Of a stretch of 40,469 nucleotides of DNA, positions 1 to 8,802 are shown one piece after another. The stretch is from contig JAFGVN010000074.1 in assembly GCA_016937975.1 (NCBI GenBank), positions 1-40,469 of the forward strand, read 5' to 3'. Source of the DNA: Clostridia bacterium. GTDB lineage: Bacteria > Bacillota > Clostridia > Peptostreptococcales > Acidaminobacteraceae. Made by a program: the position numbers and the translations under genes. Under the pieces are notes generated by a model that was not told where the DNA came from, did no database searches, and saw only the letters and a list, made by a program, of their open reading frames with translations. Position 1 is the first letter of the stretch, and the number at the start of each line of letters is the position of its first letter.

Positions 1-98
1 ATGTCTTTAAACATTTGATATTTGCATGGTTTTTAATATCTATGGGTAATCCAATTAAAAAAGCTTATTTACCGACAACCTCTTCATAAGATCATATT
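1..98. other. Unassigned sequence downstream of ileS
   Basis: I see no credible gene here. On the minus strand a T-run follows the ileS stop by about 30 bases, but no convincing hairpin precedes it, so I do not call a terminator. Confidence 0.4.
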
Positions 99-3000
99 TT
101 ATAATTTTGTGACTTGAATACTCGTATCATGTCCATTTAATTTGAACACTTCAAAGTTATTGTCTTTAACTTCTACCAATTCATCTGCCAATGTTTCTTC
201 CATTACATATGTTCTGAAAGCTTCAATAGCCTTAGTAAATTCATCAGTAGACGCATATTCAATACGAATGTGATCCATCATTTCAAAATCTTGGCTCTTA
301 CGTAATTGTTGAATACGCGAAACCATTTCTCTAGCATAACCTTCAGCAAGTAATTCTTCTGTTAAATTTGTATCTAACATGATGAACAAGTTGTTTTCCA
401 TACGAACTGTAAAACCATCTTTTGCATCAATAGACACCATGACCAAATCACTGTTAAGTGCAAAGTCCTCGCCATTTAAGTTCACCACTACCGATTGACC
501 CCCTTCAAGGGTCATCGCTGTTTCAAATGCATTCAATCCAGCCAAGGCTTTTCCTAAAGCACCAATATTTTTGCCTAAAATTGGACCAGCATTTTTAAAG
601 TTTGGCTTTAACGAGAAATTCATGTATTGACTTAAGTCTTCAACAAACTCAACATATTTTACATTCAGTTCTTCAACAATTAAATCCGACAAGTCTTCAA
701 TAATTGCTTTGTATTTGCCATCTAACATAACTTTTGCAATCGGTTGACGCACTTTAATTTTTACAGATTCTCTCGCCGCACGACCTAAAGTTACTAAGGA
801 TTTGATTAAATCCATACGTTCTTCTGTTCTTTCATTAATCAAAGCTTCATTCACATCTGGATAGTATGCTAAATGAACAGATTTTTCACCTGTAAGGTTT
901 CTATAAATTTCTTCTGTAACATATGGTGCAAATGGAGCAGCCAATTTACAAACCGCAATAAGTACTTCATAAGTGGTTCTATAAACCGCTTTTTTGTCAG
1001 CAGTCATTTCACCAGTCCAGAATCTTCTTCTAGAACGTCTGATGTACCAGTTTGATAAGTCTTCATTAACAAACTCTTGTAAGCGTCTTACAACTTTCGT
1101 CGTATCAAATACTGCCATATCTTCTTTAGTGGCTTTGATGACATTGTTTAGCTTGCTTAAAATCCATTGATCCAGTTCTGGACGTTCGTCATAAGGCACT
1201 TCCAATTTTCCAGCTTCAACTTGATCTGTATTGGCATACAAAGTGAAGAAGTTATAAACGTTTTTAATGGTTCTAAAGAACTTACTTTCAACTTCCTGAA
1301 CACCTTCTTCATCAAACTTAGTTGGTGTCCATGCTGGTGAACCATAGTATAGATACCAACGTACAACATCAGCACCATATTTATCAAACAATTCGAATGG
1401 ATCTACCGTATTACCTCTTGATTTAGACATTTTCTTACCGTATTTGTCTAGAATCAAGTCATTTACCAGTACATTCTTATATGGCGTGTCCCCTTTTACA
1501 AAGGTTGAAATTGCAAGTAATGAATAGTACCAACCTCTTGTTTGGTCAATCCCTTCACAGATAAAGTCTGCTGGGAATAATGTATCAAATAATTCTTTGT
1601 TTTCAAATGGATAGTGATGTTGTGCAAAAGGCATTGCACCTGAGTCAAACCAACAGTCAATAACATCTGTAACACGGGTCATTGTACCACCACATTCATC
1701 ACATTTTAAATGAACATGATCTACATGTGGTCTGTGTAAGTCAATGGATTCATCAATATCTTCTATAGCCTTTTCAACAAGTTCAGCTCTCGAACCTACT
1801 GATGTTTTATGACCACAGTCACAACGCCAGATTGGAAGTGGTGTACCCCAATATCTCGATCTTGAAATTGCCCAGTCATTTAGGTTTTCTAACCAGTTGC
1901 CAAAACGTTTTTCACCAACATAGTCAGGGAACCAATTGACCTTATCATTATTTGCGATTAATTGATCTTTCAATTTAGTCATCTCAATATACCAAGATGG
2001 TTTCGCATAATAAAGTAATGGTGTTTTACAACGCCAGCAATGTGGATAGTTGTGAAGCATTTTCTCTTTTTTGTAAACTTGATTGTGCTCTCCTAAATAA
2101 ATTGTAATGTCTAAATCAGCATCCATTACAAACTTACCTTCCCAAGGTGTTGTTACAAATTTACCATCTTCACTTACTGGTTGTAAAACTGGTAAATCAT
2201 ATTGTCTACCAACATTATAGTCATCTTCACCAAATGCTGGAGCGATATGAACGATACCTGTACCATCATCTGTTGTTACAAAATCTGCACAAGTCACATA
2301 GAAAGCTTTTTTGTCTGCTGGAACAAACGGCAACAATTGCTCATATTCCACGTGTTCAAGATCTTTACCTTTCATCTCTTCAAGGATTTCATAATCATCA
2401 CCCATAACTTGATTTGCTAATTTCTTTTCAAGTATGAACACTTCATCATTTTGCTTAGCTTTGATATAAGTTTCTTCTGGGTGAACTGCTAAAGCAACGT
2501 TTGAAGGTAGTGTCCAAGGAGTTGTTGTCCAAACTAAGAAATACTCATCGGCATCCTTTCTCTTGAACTTTGCAATCACAGTTTGAGATTTGATTTCTAC
2601 ATAACCTTGTGCTACTTCATGAGAAGCAAGTCCAGTACCGCATCTCGTACAGTATGGTAAGATCTTGTGACCTTCATAAATATAACCTTCTTTGTTAAAC
2701 TTATCTAAAATCCACCATACCGATTCGATATAGTCGTTTGCCAAAGTAATATATGGATTATCCAAATCAATTAAATAAGCCATACGCTTCGTCATTTCTC
2801 GCCAAGATTCTTCATATTCAAATACTGAAGAACGACATTTGTCGTTGAAGTTTGCCAAACCGTAGTTTTCAATTTCACTTTTATTGTTAAGATTTAATTT
2901 CTTTTCAACTTCGATTTCAACAGGTAAACCGTGAGTATCCCAACCTGCTTTTCTTTTTACATGATAACCGTTCATTGTTTTATAACGACACACACTGTCT

Positions 3001-3194
3001 TTTAATGCTCTTGAAATAACATGGTGAATACCAGGTTTTCCATTGGCAGTTGGAGGACCATCATAAAATACGAAATTTTTTTCTTCTGGTCTCTCATCCA
3101 TACTTAACTGCAATAAATCAATATCATCCCAATATTGGGCAATAGCTTTTTCAGTTTCATAGATTTTCTTATTACTCAGTTCTTGATAAGCCAT
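99..3194 (-). CDS. ileS: Isoleucyl-tRNA synthetase, type 2
   Basis: Charges tRNA-Ile with isoleucine in the cytoplasm. The 1,031 residues fit the long type 2 (eukaryote-like) IleRS. The N-terminal catalytic core carries the class I signature as GIHH (residues 55-58, in PGIHH) instead of the usual HIGH order. The KMSKS loop is intact near residue 590 (KKMSKS). Cys pairs in the middle of the protein (CxxC, near residues 455 and 495) look like a zinc site, and a tRNA anticodon-binding region follows. The ATG has AGGAGA upstream. Transcription starts from a promoter overlapping the end of divIVA and passes through an isoleucine T-box. Type 2 enzymes are known for low mupirocin sensitivity; the altered signature may strengthen that (inference). 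Confidence 0.97.
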   Translation of the reverse strand: MAYQELSNKKIYETEKAIAQYWDDIDLLQLSMDERPEEKNFVFYDGPPTANGKPGIHHVISRALKDSVCRYKTMNGYHVKRKAGWDTHGLPVEIEVEKKLNLNNKSEIENYGLANFNDKCRSSVFEYEESWREMTKRMAYLIDLDNPYITLANDYIESVWWILDKFNKEGYIYEGHKILPYCTRCGTGLASHEVAQGYVEIKSQTVIAKFKRKDADEYFLVWTTTPWTLPSNVALAVHPEETYIKAKQNDEVFILEKKLANQVMGDDYEILEEMKGKDLEHVEYEQLLPFVPADKKAFYVTCADFVTTDDGTGIVHIAPAFGEDDYNVGRQYDLPVLQPVSEDGKFVTTPWEGKFVMDADLDITIYLGEHNQVYKKEKMLHNYPHCWRCKTPLLYYAKPSWYIEMTKLKDQLIANNDKVNWFPDYVGEKRFGNWLENLNDWAISRSRYWGTPLPIWRCDCGHKTSVGSRAELVEKAIEDIDESIDLHRPHVDHVHLKCDECGGTMTRVTDVIDCWFDSGAMPFAQHHYPFENKELFDTLFPADFICEGIDQTRGWYYSLLAISTFVKGDTPYKNVLVNDLILDKYGKKMSKSRGNTVDPFELFDKYGADVVRWYLYYGSPAWTPTKFDEEGVQEVESKFFRTIKNVYNFFTLYANTDQVEAGKLEVPYDERPELDQWILSKLNNVIKATKEDMAVFDTTKVVRRLQEFVNEDLSNWYIRRSRRRFWTGEMTADKKAVYRTTYEVLIAVCKLAAPFAPYVTEEIYRNLTGEKSVHLAYYPDVNEALINERTEERMDLIKSLVTLGRAARESVKIKVRQPIAKVMLDGKYKAIIEDLSDLIVEELNVKYVEFVEDLSQYMNFSLKPNFKNAGPILGKNIGALGKALAGLNAFETAMTLEGGQSVVVNLNGEDFALNSDLVMVSIDAKDGFTVRMENNLFIMLDTNLTEELLAEGYAREMVSRIQQLRKSQDFEMMDHIRIEYASTDEFTKAIEAFRTYVMEETLADELVEVKDNNFEVFKLNGHDTSIQVTKL

Positions 3195-3328
3195 AAATCT
3201 CTCCTTCTTTTACTCCTGGTTAAACACTCTTTAACCTGTTATAACCTCATTCATTTCATATGCCTATTGCCCTATTATCACACTAAGGAACAATTAAACT
3301 AAATTTGAAATCATTTATTGTAAAAATA

Positions 3329-3361
3329 CAACAAAAAATCCCTCGACATAAAGTCAAGGGA
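3329..3361 (-). terminator. T-box intrinsic terminator
   Basis: On the minus strand TCCCTTGAC pairs with GTCGAGGGA around a five-base loop, with one G-T pair, and a T-run follows. It lies just after the T-box consensus. The T-box bulge and the 5' arm would compete in the antiterminator, as in known T-box leaders. Confidence 0.9.
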
Positions 3362-3560
3362 CGAATTTACTCGCGGTACCACCCAAGTTGCATAAAGCCT
3401 CTTCATTAATGTTAACGGTATTAAACCGGAAAAAGTTACTCATTTTTCACTTTTTCGACTCCGAAGTGATCATCCCATGGCTTTACCGCTGATTCACACC
3501 ACCCATCAGCTCTCTTTAAGTCTCCACCATAGTCTATCTTCATCCTAGTCAAGTATTAAT
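3339..3560 (-). promoter_or_regulatory. Isoleucine T-box leader of ileS
   Basis: This explains most of the 389-base gap between ileS and divIVA. The minus strand shows the conserved T-box GGGTGGTACCGCG (3373-3385) followed by an intrinsic terminator. Upstream lies a stem I region with the AGAGAGCTGATGG element and a GGTGTGAATCAGC segment. An ATC triplet at 3468-3470 followed by A is the best candidate specifier codon, matching isoleucine and the downstream gene. By known T-box logic, uncharged tRNA-Ile would stabilise the antiterminator and switch ileS on. The stretch between terminator and ileS ATG (3195-3328) holds only untranslated leader. Confidence 0.93.
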
Positions 3561-3566
3561 ATAAGC

Positions 3567-3595
3567 ATTATAACCGAAATGAATTAGTCCGTCAA
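3567..3595 (-). promoter_or_regulatory. Sigma-A-type promoter of ileS
   Basis: TTGACG (3590-3595), a 17-base spacer and TATAAT (3567-3572) on the minus strand. The -35 box lies inside the last codons of divIVA and the start point would be near 3560, at the 5' end of the T-box leader. Confidence 0.85.
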
Positions 3596-4111
3596 CTCAT
3601 CTTTTACAACGAGACGGTCAAGAATATTGATCTGTTCTCTTAAGACATGTTGATACTTCTCTTTAAAATCAAGATAATCTCTTTTTAAACGATCCGTAGC
3701 ATTTAAGATTTCTTTGTAATCTTCCTTCGCTTGCTCAAGGTTTTTATCCGCATCTCTTTTAGCTTTAGATAAAATCTCTTCTGCTTCTTGTTCAGCCAAT
3801 TTCATGATTTTACTTGCCTCTGCATCAGCATATTTAATTTTACTATCGGCTTCATCTTCGGCTTTTTTCTTGATGTCATTTGAAGTGATTTGAGCCACCA
3901 ACAAAGCTTCCTTTAAAGAATTCTCTTGGCTTTGATAATGGGCGATTTTCTTCTCCATTTCAGCCGTCTGAATTTTCAAATAATCCAATTCTCTAGTACG
4001 GCCTTCTACTTGCTCAGAAACCTTATTTAAAAAATCTTCTACTTCACTTTTGTTATAGCCATTCAAAGCCTTTGAAAACTCTTTTCCTGCAATATCCGTT
4101 GGTGTTAACAT
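3584..4111 (-). CDS. divIVA: DivIVA cell-division/polar targeting protein
   Basis: Coiled-coil protein that senses membrane curvature at septa and poles. The first 40 residues carry the DivIVA membrane-binding module (MLTPTDIAGKEF, then GYNKSEVEDFL). The rest, to residue 175, is a charged coiled coil rich in E, K and Q, as expected for the family. It is last in the gpsA-to-divIVA gene run, nine bases after ylmH, the usual ylm-divIVA order of Gram-positive bacteria. Its last codons contain the -35 box of the ileS promoter. Confidence 0.93.
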   Translation of the reverse strand: MLTPTDIAGKEFSKALNGYNKSEVEDFLNKVSEQVEGRTRELDYLKIQTAEMEKKIAHYQSQENSLKEALLVAQITSNDIKKKAEDEADSKIKYADAEASKIMKLAEQEAEEILSKAKRDADKNLEQAKEDYKEILNATDRLKRDYLDFKEKYQHVLREQINILDRLVVKDELTD

Positions 4112-4119
4112 CCTGCCCC

Positions 4120-4905
4120 CTAAATATATTTTTTAATAGTTAATTTTCGCCTATCTTTTTTTGTTAAGCCATTAAATCCTTCTATACTCATTCTGCCATA
4201 TCCTCTCACAGAAATCAAAGCATCTTCGTTTAATTCTTTACTGACTTGATTACAAAAATTATGATTCACTTTGACAAGTTCTCTTTTTATAAGTTCAGCA
4301 GCTTTAGCTCTTGAAATATTAAAGCCTCTTGCAATAATACTGTCCAAGCGATTACTTTTTACAGTGACTTCAATCAAATCATATAATGGTGTGTAATCCT
4401 CAATAGCCTTTAATTCGCCAATCGTAACTGAGACAGCGACGCGACCTACTTTCATAAGTTGATCACAGACATATTGAGCTATTTCCTCTAAAACTAAAAC
4501 TTGAACTTTACCGGGTTCTACTAAAATATCACCTATGACATCTCTTTTGATCCCTAAGCCTATTAAACTGCCTAATACATCACGATGACCAATTTCCCCA
4601 TACTTTACTGGATAAGTGATTTCCAATAAGGAAACTGAGGGCGAAATCTCTGACATAAAATCTGGATAAACCAAAAGTCTTTGATATTCACTAAAGGCAT
4701 AGCCACCTTCAAGGGTATAAGACAAATCTTCAAAATGACTTAAAATCAAAGGAACATAATCCAAAATATCAGGTGTAAGAAAATGGGTTTTTCCAACTTC
4801 ATAAGATTTTTTTGTTTGAATACATAAATCAATCACCCTTTTCAATTTATCCAATTGATCTGGGTGATGAATTTTAATTTTATCTAATATTATTTGTTTA
4901 TTCAT
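4120..4905 (-). CDS. ylmH: YlmH-family S4-domain RNA-binding protein
   Basis: The 261-residue length and context match YlmH. A C-terminal S4 domain lies at about residues 180-240 (LDSIIARGFNISRAKAAELI, then a VRGYGR turn); the N-terminal two thirds is the typical YlmH extension. S4 proteins of this family bind rRNA or ribosomes, and YlmH has been linked to rescue of stalled ribosomes. Its start overlaps the yggT stop by four bases (ATGA), so the two are probably translationally coupled. The division role of this neighbourhood is contextual; the protein itself is likely ribosomal. Confidence 0.92.
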   Translation of the reverse strand: MNKQIILDKIKIHHPDQLDKLKRVIDLCIQTKKSYEVGKTHFLTPDILDYVPLILSHFEDLSYTLEGGYAFSEYQRLLVYPDFMSEISPSVSLLEITYPVKYGEIGHRDVLGSLIGLGIKRDVIGDILVEPGKVQVLVLEEIAQYVCDQLMKVGRVAVSVTIGELKAIEDYTPLYDLIEVTVKSNRLDSIIARGFNISRAKAAELIKRELVKVNHNFCNQVSKELNEDALISVRGYGRMSIEGFNGLTKKDRRKLTIKKYI

Positions 4906-5165
4906 ATCATCGTTGCAATAAATGTTTGAATCATCATCAAAAGCAAATACACAATGATAAATGAGAAATCAAACATCCCGCCACCTAAATTTCTGTTTTG
5001 TAAGAAATTCCTTACTGGAGAAATCATAGGTTCTGTCACCTCGAACAAAAATCTTACGATGGGATTTGATAAATCTCTTACAAACCAAGAAGAAATGGCT
5101 CTTGCAAATAAAAGAAACATCAAGACACTTACAAAACGATGTAAAAATATTAAAATCAATGTCAT
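4902..5165 (-). CDS. yggT: YggT-family small membrane protein
   Basis: An 87-residue protein with two hydrophobic segments (about residues 4-22 and 65-87) joined by a loop containing ARAISSWF and a NPIVRFLFEVTEPMISPVRN stretch, the YggT/YlmG signature. The family sits in the membrane and is nearly always beside sepF and ylmH in Gram-positives. Its biochemical role is not settled. The start abuts the sepF stop and the stop overlaps the ylmH start, so all three are probably translated from one mRNA. Confidence 0.9.
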   Translation of the reverse strand: MTLILIFLHRFVSVLMFLLFARAISSWFVRDLSNPIVRFLFEVTEPMISPVRNFLQNRNLGGGMFDFSFIIVYLLLMMIQTFIATMI

Positions 5166-5660
5166 TTACTTTCTCCAATCAAATGGTTTATCTTCTTCTT
5201 CTTCTTTATCTTCTGCTTTTTCAGTGTCTAAAATTACATTGTTTGGTGCCAAGATAAAGATTTCTTTAGAAATTTTTCTCATTTCCCCATCAAGTGCACA
5301 TATAGCACCTGAACAGAAGTTAAAGATTTTTCTTGCCAGTTCTACTTCCACATCTTCAATGTTGACAACAACAGGCTTTTTCATCTTTAAGTTTTTAACG
5401 ATTTGTTCTGCATCAGAATATTTTTTTGGTTTATATACGATTACTTTCATATGGTTAGGATTGCTTACATCCACTAAATTGTTTCTTGTATTACGAATAT
5501 AACTATCCGAAATAACATTTCTATCATCTTCTTTTTTCAAGGGTTCCATCACTTCCTCTACTGACATTTCTTCAGTTTTCATAACATCATCTTCATATTC
5601 CGTTTCTTCTTCACTTCCCAAAACGAAATACTTCATTTTTTTCCACATGCTATCTGACAT
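5166..5660 (-). CDS. sepF: SepF, FtsZ membrane anchor
   Basis: SepF bundles FtsZ filaments and ties them to the membrane. The 164-residue protein starts with a short amphipathic stretch (MSDSMWKKMKYFVLG), then an acidic linker (about 17-55), then the SepF domain (about 72-150) with KVIVYKPKKYSDAEQI and a conserved DFxSG-like segment changed here to NFCSGAICALDG. No ftsA is visible in the window, so SepF is the only evident Z-ring anchor here. It follows yggS by nine bases. Confidence 0.93.
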   Translation of the reverse strand: MSDSMWKKMKYFVLGSEEETEYEDDVMKTEEMSVEEVMEPLKKEDDRNVISDSYIRNTRNNLVDVSNPNHMKVIVYKPKKYSDAEQIVKNLKMKKPVVVNIEDVEVELARKIFNFCSGAICALDGEMRKISKEIFILAPNNVILDTEKAEDKEEEEDKPFDWRK

Positions 5661-5669
5661 CTTAAGCTC

Positions 5670-6368
5670 CTAACTGTAATTTCTCTTCCCAAAAATACCT
5701 GTGCCGACACGGATCATCGTTGCACCTTCTTCAATTGCCACCTCAAAGTCACCTGTCATCCCCATGGATAAGGTATCCATGCTTAAATGATCATGTTTAA
5801 TCTCCACTTTGATTTGATCAAACAACTGCTTCATTTCTTTGAAATAAACACGTACCTCTTCAGGATTATCGACAAAAGGCGCTATAAACATTAGACCTTT
5901 TATCCGAATATGATCCAATTTCAAAATATCTTTAATCAACTGATATAACTCATCTTTATCACAACCAAACTTCTGTGTTTCCTCAGCTATATCCACTTGA
6001 ATTAAAACATCCATCAGTCGATTTTCAAGCCCTGCTCTTTTGTTGATTTCTTCTGCAAGTTTAAAAGAATCCACGGAATGAATCAATTCAACCTTATCAA
6101 TAATATATTTGACTTTATTACTTTGCAGATGTCCAATCAAATGCCACTTGGGTCCTGAAACTACATCAGGAAATTTTCTTCTTATTTCCTGTACTTTATT
6201 TTCACCAAAGACTTGAACACCATATTCTACTGAAGCATTCATTACATCCGCCTCAACGGTTTTAGATACTGCAATGAGTGTAATTTCCTCAGGGGAACGT
6301 CCAACCCGTTGACAGGCTTGTACAATCTTTTGATTTATTGCATCAAGATTTATTTTTAAATAATCCAT
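5670..6368 (-). CDS. yggS: YggS/PROSC-family pyridoxal phosphate homeostasis protein
   Basis: A 232-residue single-domain PLP-binding protein (alanine-racemase N-terminal fold) that buffers PLP and affects amino-acid pools. The PLP lysine is K36 in IAVSKTVEA. FGENKVQE, WHLIGHLQSNK and the C-terminal LSMGMTGDFEVAIEEGAT segment are all present. I place the start at 6368 (MDYLKINLD): AGAGGG lies four bases upstream, the length fits the family, and it leaves a seven-base gap after the HlyD-like stop. The longer frame to 6401 would overlap that gene. Confidence 0.92.
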   Translation of the reverse strand: MDYLKINLDAINQKIVQACQRVGRSPEEITLIAVSKTVEADVMNASVEYGVQVFGENKVQEIRRKFPDVVSGPKWHLIGHLQSNKVKYIIDKVELIHSVDSFKLAEEINKRAGLENRLMDVLIQVDIAEETQKFGCDKDELYQLIKDILKLDHIRIKGLMFIAPFVDNPEEVRVYFKEMKQLFDQIKVEIKHDHLSMDTLSMGMTGDFEVAIEEGATMIRVGTGIFGKRNYS

Positions 6369-6375
6369 AATCCCT

Positions 6376-7593
6376 CTACTTAATGGTATCTCCTGGAGCA
6401 TAATCTTCTTGGTTTAAAATAACCTTATCATAGATGCTCACTGTTTTAACCTTGGTCTTTTCATCTCCTACAAAATCATAAAAGAAATCACTTTTCACAA
6501 TAGCATGATCTTCATAATATTGAATAATTTTTACAGGCATTTCCTGTACTTTATTTAACTTGTCTACTACATAAACAGAGTAACCATCATTGGTTTTAAT
6601 CAAAGACGACTTTTCAACAAGCAAACCCTTATAAGTTTCCTGCTTAATCCGTACCTCAATGGTTCTTTTCTTGTAGTAATCTTGAAACTGTTGATCCATA
6701 TGAATGGCAATAGCGACTTTATCCCCTGTAGAAATGAAGTTTTCTATTGTACCTGCAATGGTTTTTTCACCTACATCAATCATGATATCTTTGTTGATAT
6801 CAAATTGGTTGTATTCGTTATAATTTACCAAAACCAACAAATAATAATCAGAACCTAAAATAAGCTTACCAATTATATCACCAGCATTTACATAAAGCTC
6901 TGATGCTAATCTTGGCTCTAAATTTAAATTCTCTATTTCATCAAATTTTAAATTTGGGATGTTTTCATAACGAAAAAGCGACTCATAACCATCAATATAA
7001 TAGGTCAAAGTACCTGAATTTTTTGTGAACAAAGGCGATTTTTCACCAATACTTAAGTTTTCATCCTGCACTGTAACAACTTCTGCTACAGACGGTGCAT
7101 CACTCATCTCCGATTTTGTAGTTAACTTCATCAACAATTTTTCCGAAAGACTCTCAATTTCTTCATAGTCTCCTGTCCGAACTTTTTGAGCGATTTCGAT
7201 TTTAATCTGATGAATCTCCTCGTCCATTTCAGCCATAGTAAGCTCTAGACTAGAAGTATTCGTTTCAACATAATCAGTTGTAGCCATTTCACCTTCGTCA
7301 ACACCTGTAATATCTAAAATTCGCTGATTGACCTTCACTCGGGCACCATCATCTTCTACTTGAGTAATCTTACCTGAAGCATTTGCTTGTAAAAGCTCTT
7401 CATTTCTGATAATCAGAGCTTGATAATCTCCCATAATGTTAATCTCAGAATACTCTAATTTGTAATAAACATTTTGTTCAGAAGTATTCCATTCTACTAA
7501 TTTAATGATAAAAAAGATTAATAAGCCAAGAATAACTGTTAGTCGAATAATACCTTTGATCTTAACTTTTCTTCTTTTTACAGACTTAGCCAT
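6376..7593 (-). CDS. HlyD-like membrane-anchored protein
   Basis: A 405-residue protein with a basic N-terminus and one membrane segment (about residues 14-31), then an extracytoplasmic region. This contains a biotinyl-lipoyl-like beta element (LLQANASGKITQVEDDGARV, about 66-85), a helical hairpin (about 100-155) and a second beta domain. That architecture resembles HlyD/membrane-fusion adaptors, and similar genes sit beside yggS and sepF in other Clostridia. No transporter partner is encoded nearby, so export is not supported and an envelope or division-linked role is possible. It starts three bases after the gpsA stop. Confidence 0.75.
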   Translation of the reverse strand: MAKSVKRRKVKIKGIIRLTVILGLLIFFIIKLVEWNTSEQNVYYKLEYSEINIMGDYQALIIRNEELLQANASGKITQVEDDGARVKVNQRILDITGVDEGEMATTDYVETNTSSLELTMAEMDEEIHQIKIEIAQKVRTGDYEEIESLSEKLLMKLTTKSEMSDAPSVAEVVTVQDENLSIGEKSPLFTKNSGTLTYYIDGYESLFRYENIPNLKFDEIENLNLEPRLASELYVNAGDIIGKLILGSDYYLLVLVNYNEYNQFDINKDIMIDVGEKTIAGTIENFISTGDKVAIAIHMDQQFQDYYKKRTIEVRIKQETYKGLLVEKSSLIKTNDGYSVYVVDKLNKVQEMPVKIIQYYEDHAIVKSDFFYDFVGDEKTKVKTVSIYDKVILNQEDYAPGDTIK

Positions 7594-7596
7594 TGG

Positions 7597-8616
7597 TTAC
7601 TCCCATGATTCAGATTGAGTGACTTCTTCCATTTCATGTTTTCTCTTTCTTCCCATCAAATTCTTTACTGCAGCTTTCGCATCATAGCCTTGATAAAGGA
7701 CTTGATAAAGTTGTTCAACAATCGGCATTTCTATATTCAGTTTCTTCGATAAGTCATATGCTGCTTGAGTGGCATAAATACCTTCAACAACCATACCGAC
7801 TTTCTTTTCAGCGTCATCACGACTCATACCTTCACCTATCATGATACCGCAACGTCTATTTCTAGAATGCATACTTGTACAAGTTACAATTAAGTCCCCT
7901 ACACCAGACAATCCAGTAAAGGTTTCAACTTTTGCACCAAGGGCTACACCAAGACGTGTAATTTCTCTTATACCTCTTGTCATCAATGCGGCTTTTGCAT
8001 TGTCACCATAACCCATACCATCAGTAATCCCAGCTGCCAAGGCAATGATATTTTTTAGAGCACCACCCAGTTCAACACCTACAACATCAGGATTGGTATA
8101 TACTCTTAAATAATCGGTAGAAAATAGATCCTGAACAATTTCTGCAGCCTCTTTTGACTTTGATGCAGAAACCAAAGTAGTCGGCAAATGGTGACTAACT
8201 TCTTCTGCATGAGAAGGTCCAGATAAAACAACAAAAGGATTTTCTGGTTTAAACTCCTCTGAAATTTCAGAAATTCTCTTTAAAGTTTTATTTTCAATAC
8301 CTTTTGCAACATTAACAATAATCGTTTTCTTTTCTATGTATGCTTGGTGTGCTTCCATTACCAATCTAAAGGCTTGTGAAGCAACTGCAATGATTAATAC
8401 ATCAGCATTCTTTAAACAATCTTGAATGTCTGTTGTCGGTTCTATATTGTCTTTTAATCTAACACCACCAAGATATTTATCATTTCTTCTTGTTTTTTGC
8501 ATCGCTTCAATGTGAGAAGGATCAATATCCCATATTTTAATTTCATGATGGTTGTCTGCTGCTGCTATACTTAAAGCCGTACCCCAACTGCCGGCACCTA
8601 TAAATGCTATTTTCAT
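7597..8616 (-). CDS. gpsA: NAD(P)-dependent glycerol-3-phosphate dehydrogenase
   Basis: Reduces dihydroxyacetone phosphate to sn-glycerol 3-phosphate for phospholipid synthesis. The Rossmann motif is GAGSWG at residues 7-12, the substrate segment SGPSHAEE is at 132-139 and the catalytic lysine is K188 in GGALKNI. The length of 339 residues is normal. It is first in the gpsA-HlyD-yggS-sepF-yggT-ylmH-divIVA run, behind its own -10 box and after the der terminator. plsY, which lies between der and gpsA in some Clostridia, is absent here. Confidence 0.96.
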   Translation of the reverse strand: MKIAFIGAGSWGTALSIAAADNHHEIKIWDIDPSHIEAMQKTRRNDKYLGGVRLKDNIEPTTDIQDCLKNADVLIIAVASQAFRLVMEAHQAYIEKKTIIVNVAKGIENKTLKRISEISEEFKPENPFVVLSGPSHAEEVSHHLPTTLVSASKSKEAAEIVQDLFSTDYLRVYTNPDVVGVELGGALKNIIALAAGITDGMGYGDNAKAALMTRGIREITRLGVALGAKVETFTGLSGVGDLIVTCTSMHSRNRRCGIMIGEGMSRDDAEKKVGMVVEGIYATQAAYDLSKKLNIEMPIVEQLYQVLYQGYDAKAAVKNLMGRKRKHEMEEVTQSESWE

Positions 8617-8648
8617 ATTTTCACCTTTCTAATTTTTTTAACACTACA

Positions 8649-8677
8649 ATTATACCATATGAATTGTCTCGTAGCCA
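8649..8677 (-). promoter_or_regulatory. Putative gpsA promoter
   Basis: A consensus TATAAT lies at 8649-8654 on the minus strand. At 17-base spacing the -35 position reads TGGCTA (8672-8677), a weak match. Position between the der terminator and gpsA supports it. Confidence 0.55.
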
Positions 8678-8768
8678 CTGTACAAAGAAGTCTTTAGACT
8701 TTTAAAATATATGTGATGAAGTAATGTCAATTTAATGCTCTCCACTGCTACTCATAATGATTTTACGT

Positions 8769-8795
8769 AAAAACACCTCACATGAAGTGAGGTGC
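8769..8795 (-). terminator. Terminator after der
   Basis: On the minus strand CACCTCAC and GTGAGGTG form a perfect eight-base stem with a five-base loop, followed by TTTTT, just after the der stop. Confidence 0.9.
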
Positions 8796-8802
8796 TTGTA
8801 AA

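Noticed and set aside
2147-2420. Plus-strand open frames of 72 and 86 codons opposite ileS
   Set aside because: Both lie fully inside the certain ileS gene, have His/Leu/Tyr-rich shadow composition and show no ribosome site.
3241-3328. A leader peptide or second regulator between the T-box terminator and ileS
   Set aside because: No frame with start and ribosome site is visible; it is accounted for as untranslated leader.
4954-5502. Plus-strand open frame of 182 codons
   Set aside because: It lies opposite yggT and sepF, which have clear family matches and tight operon spacing; the frame is a low-complexity shadow rich in S, L and T.
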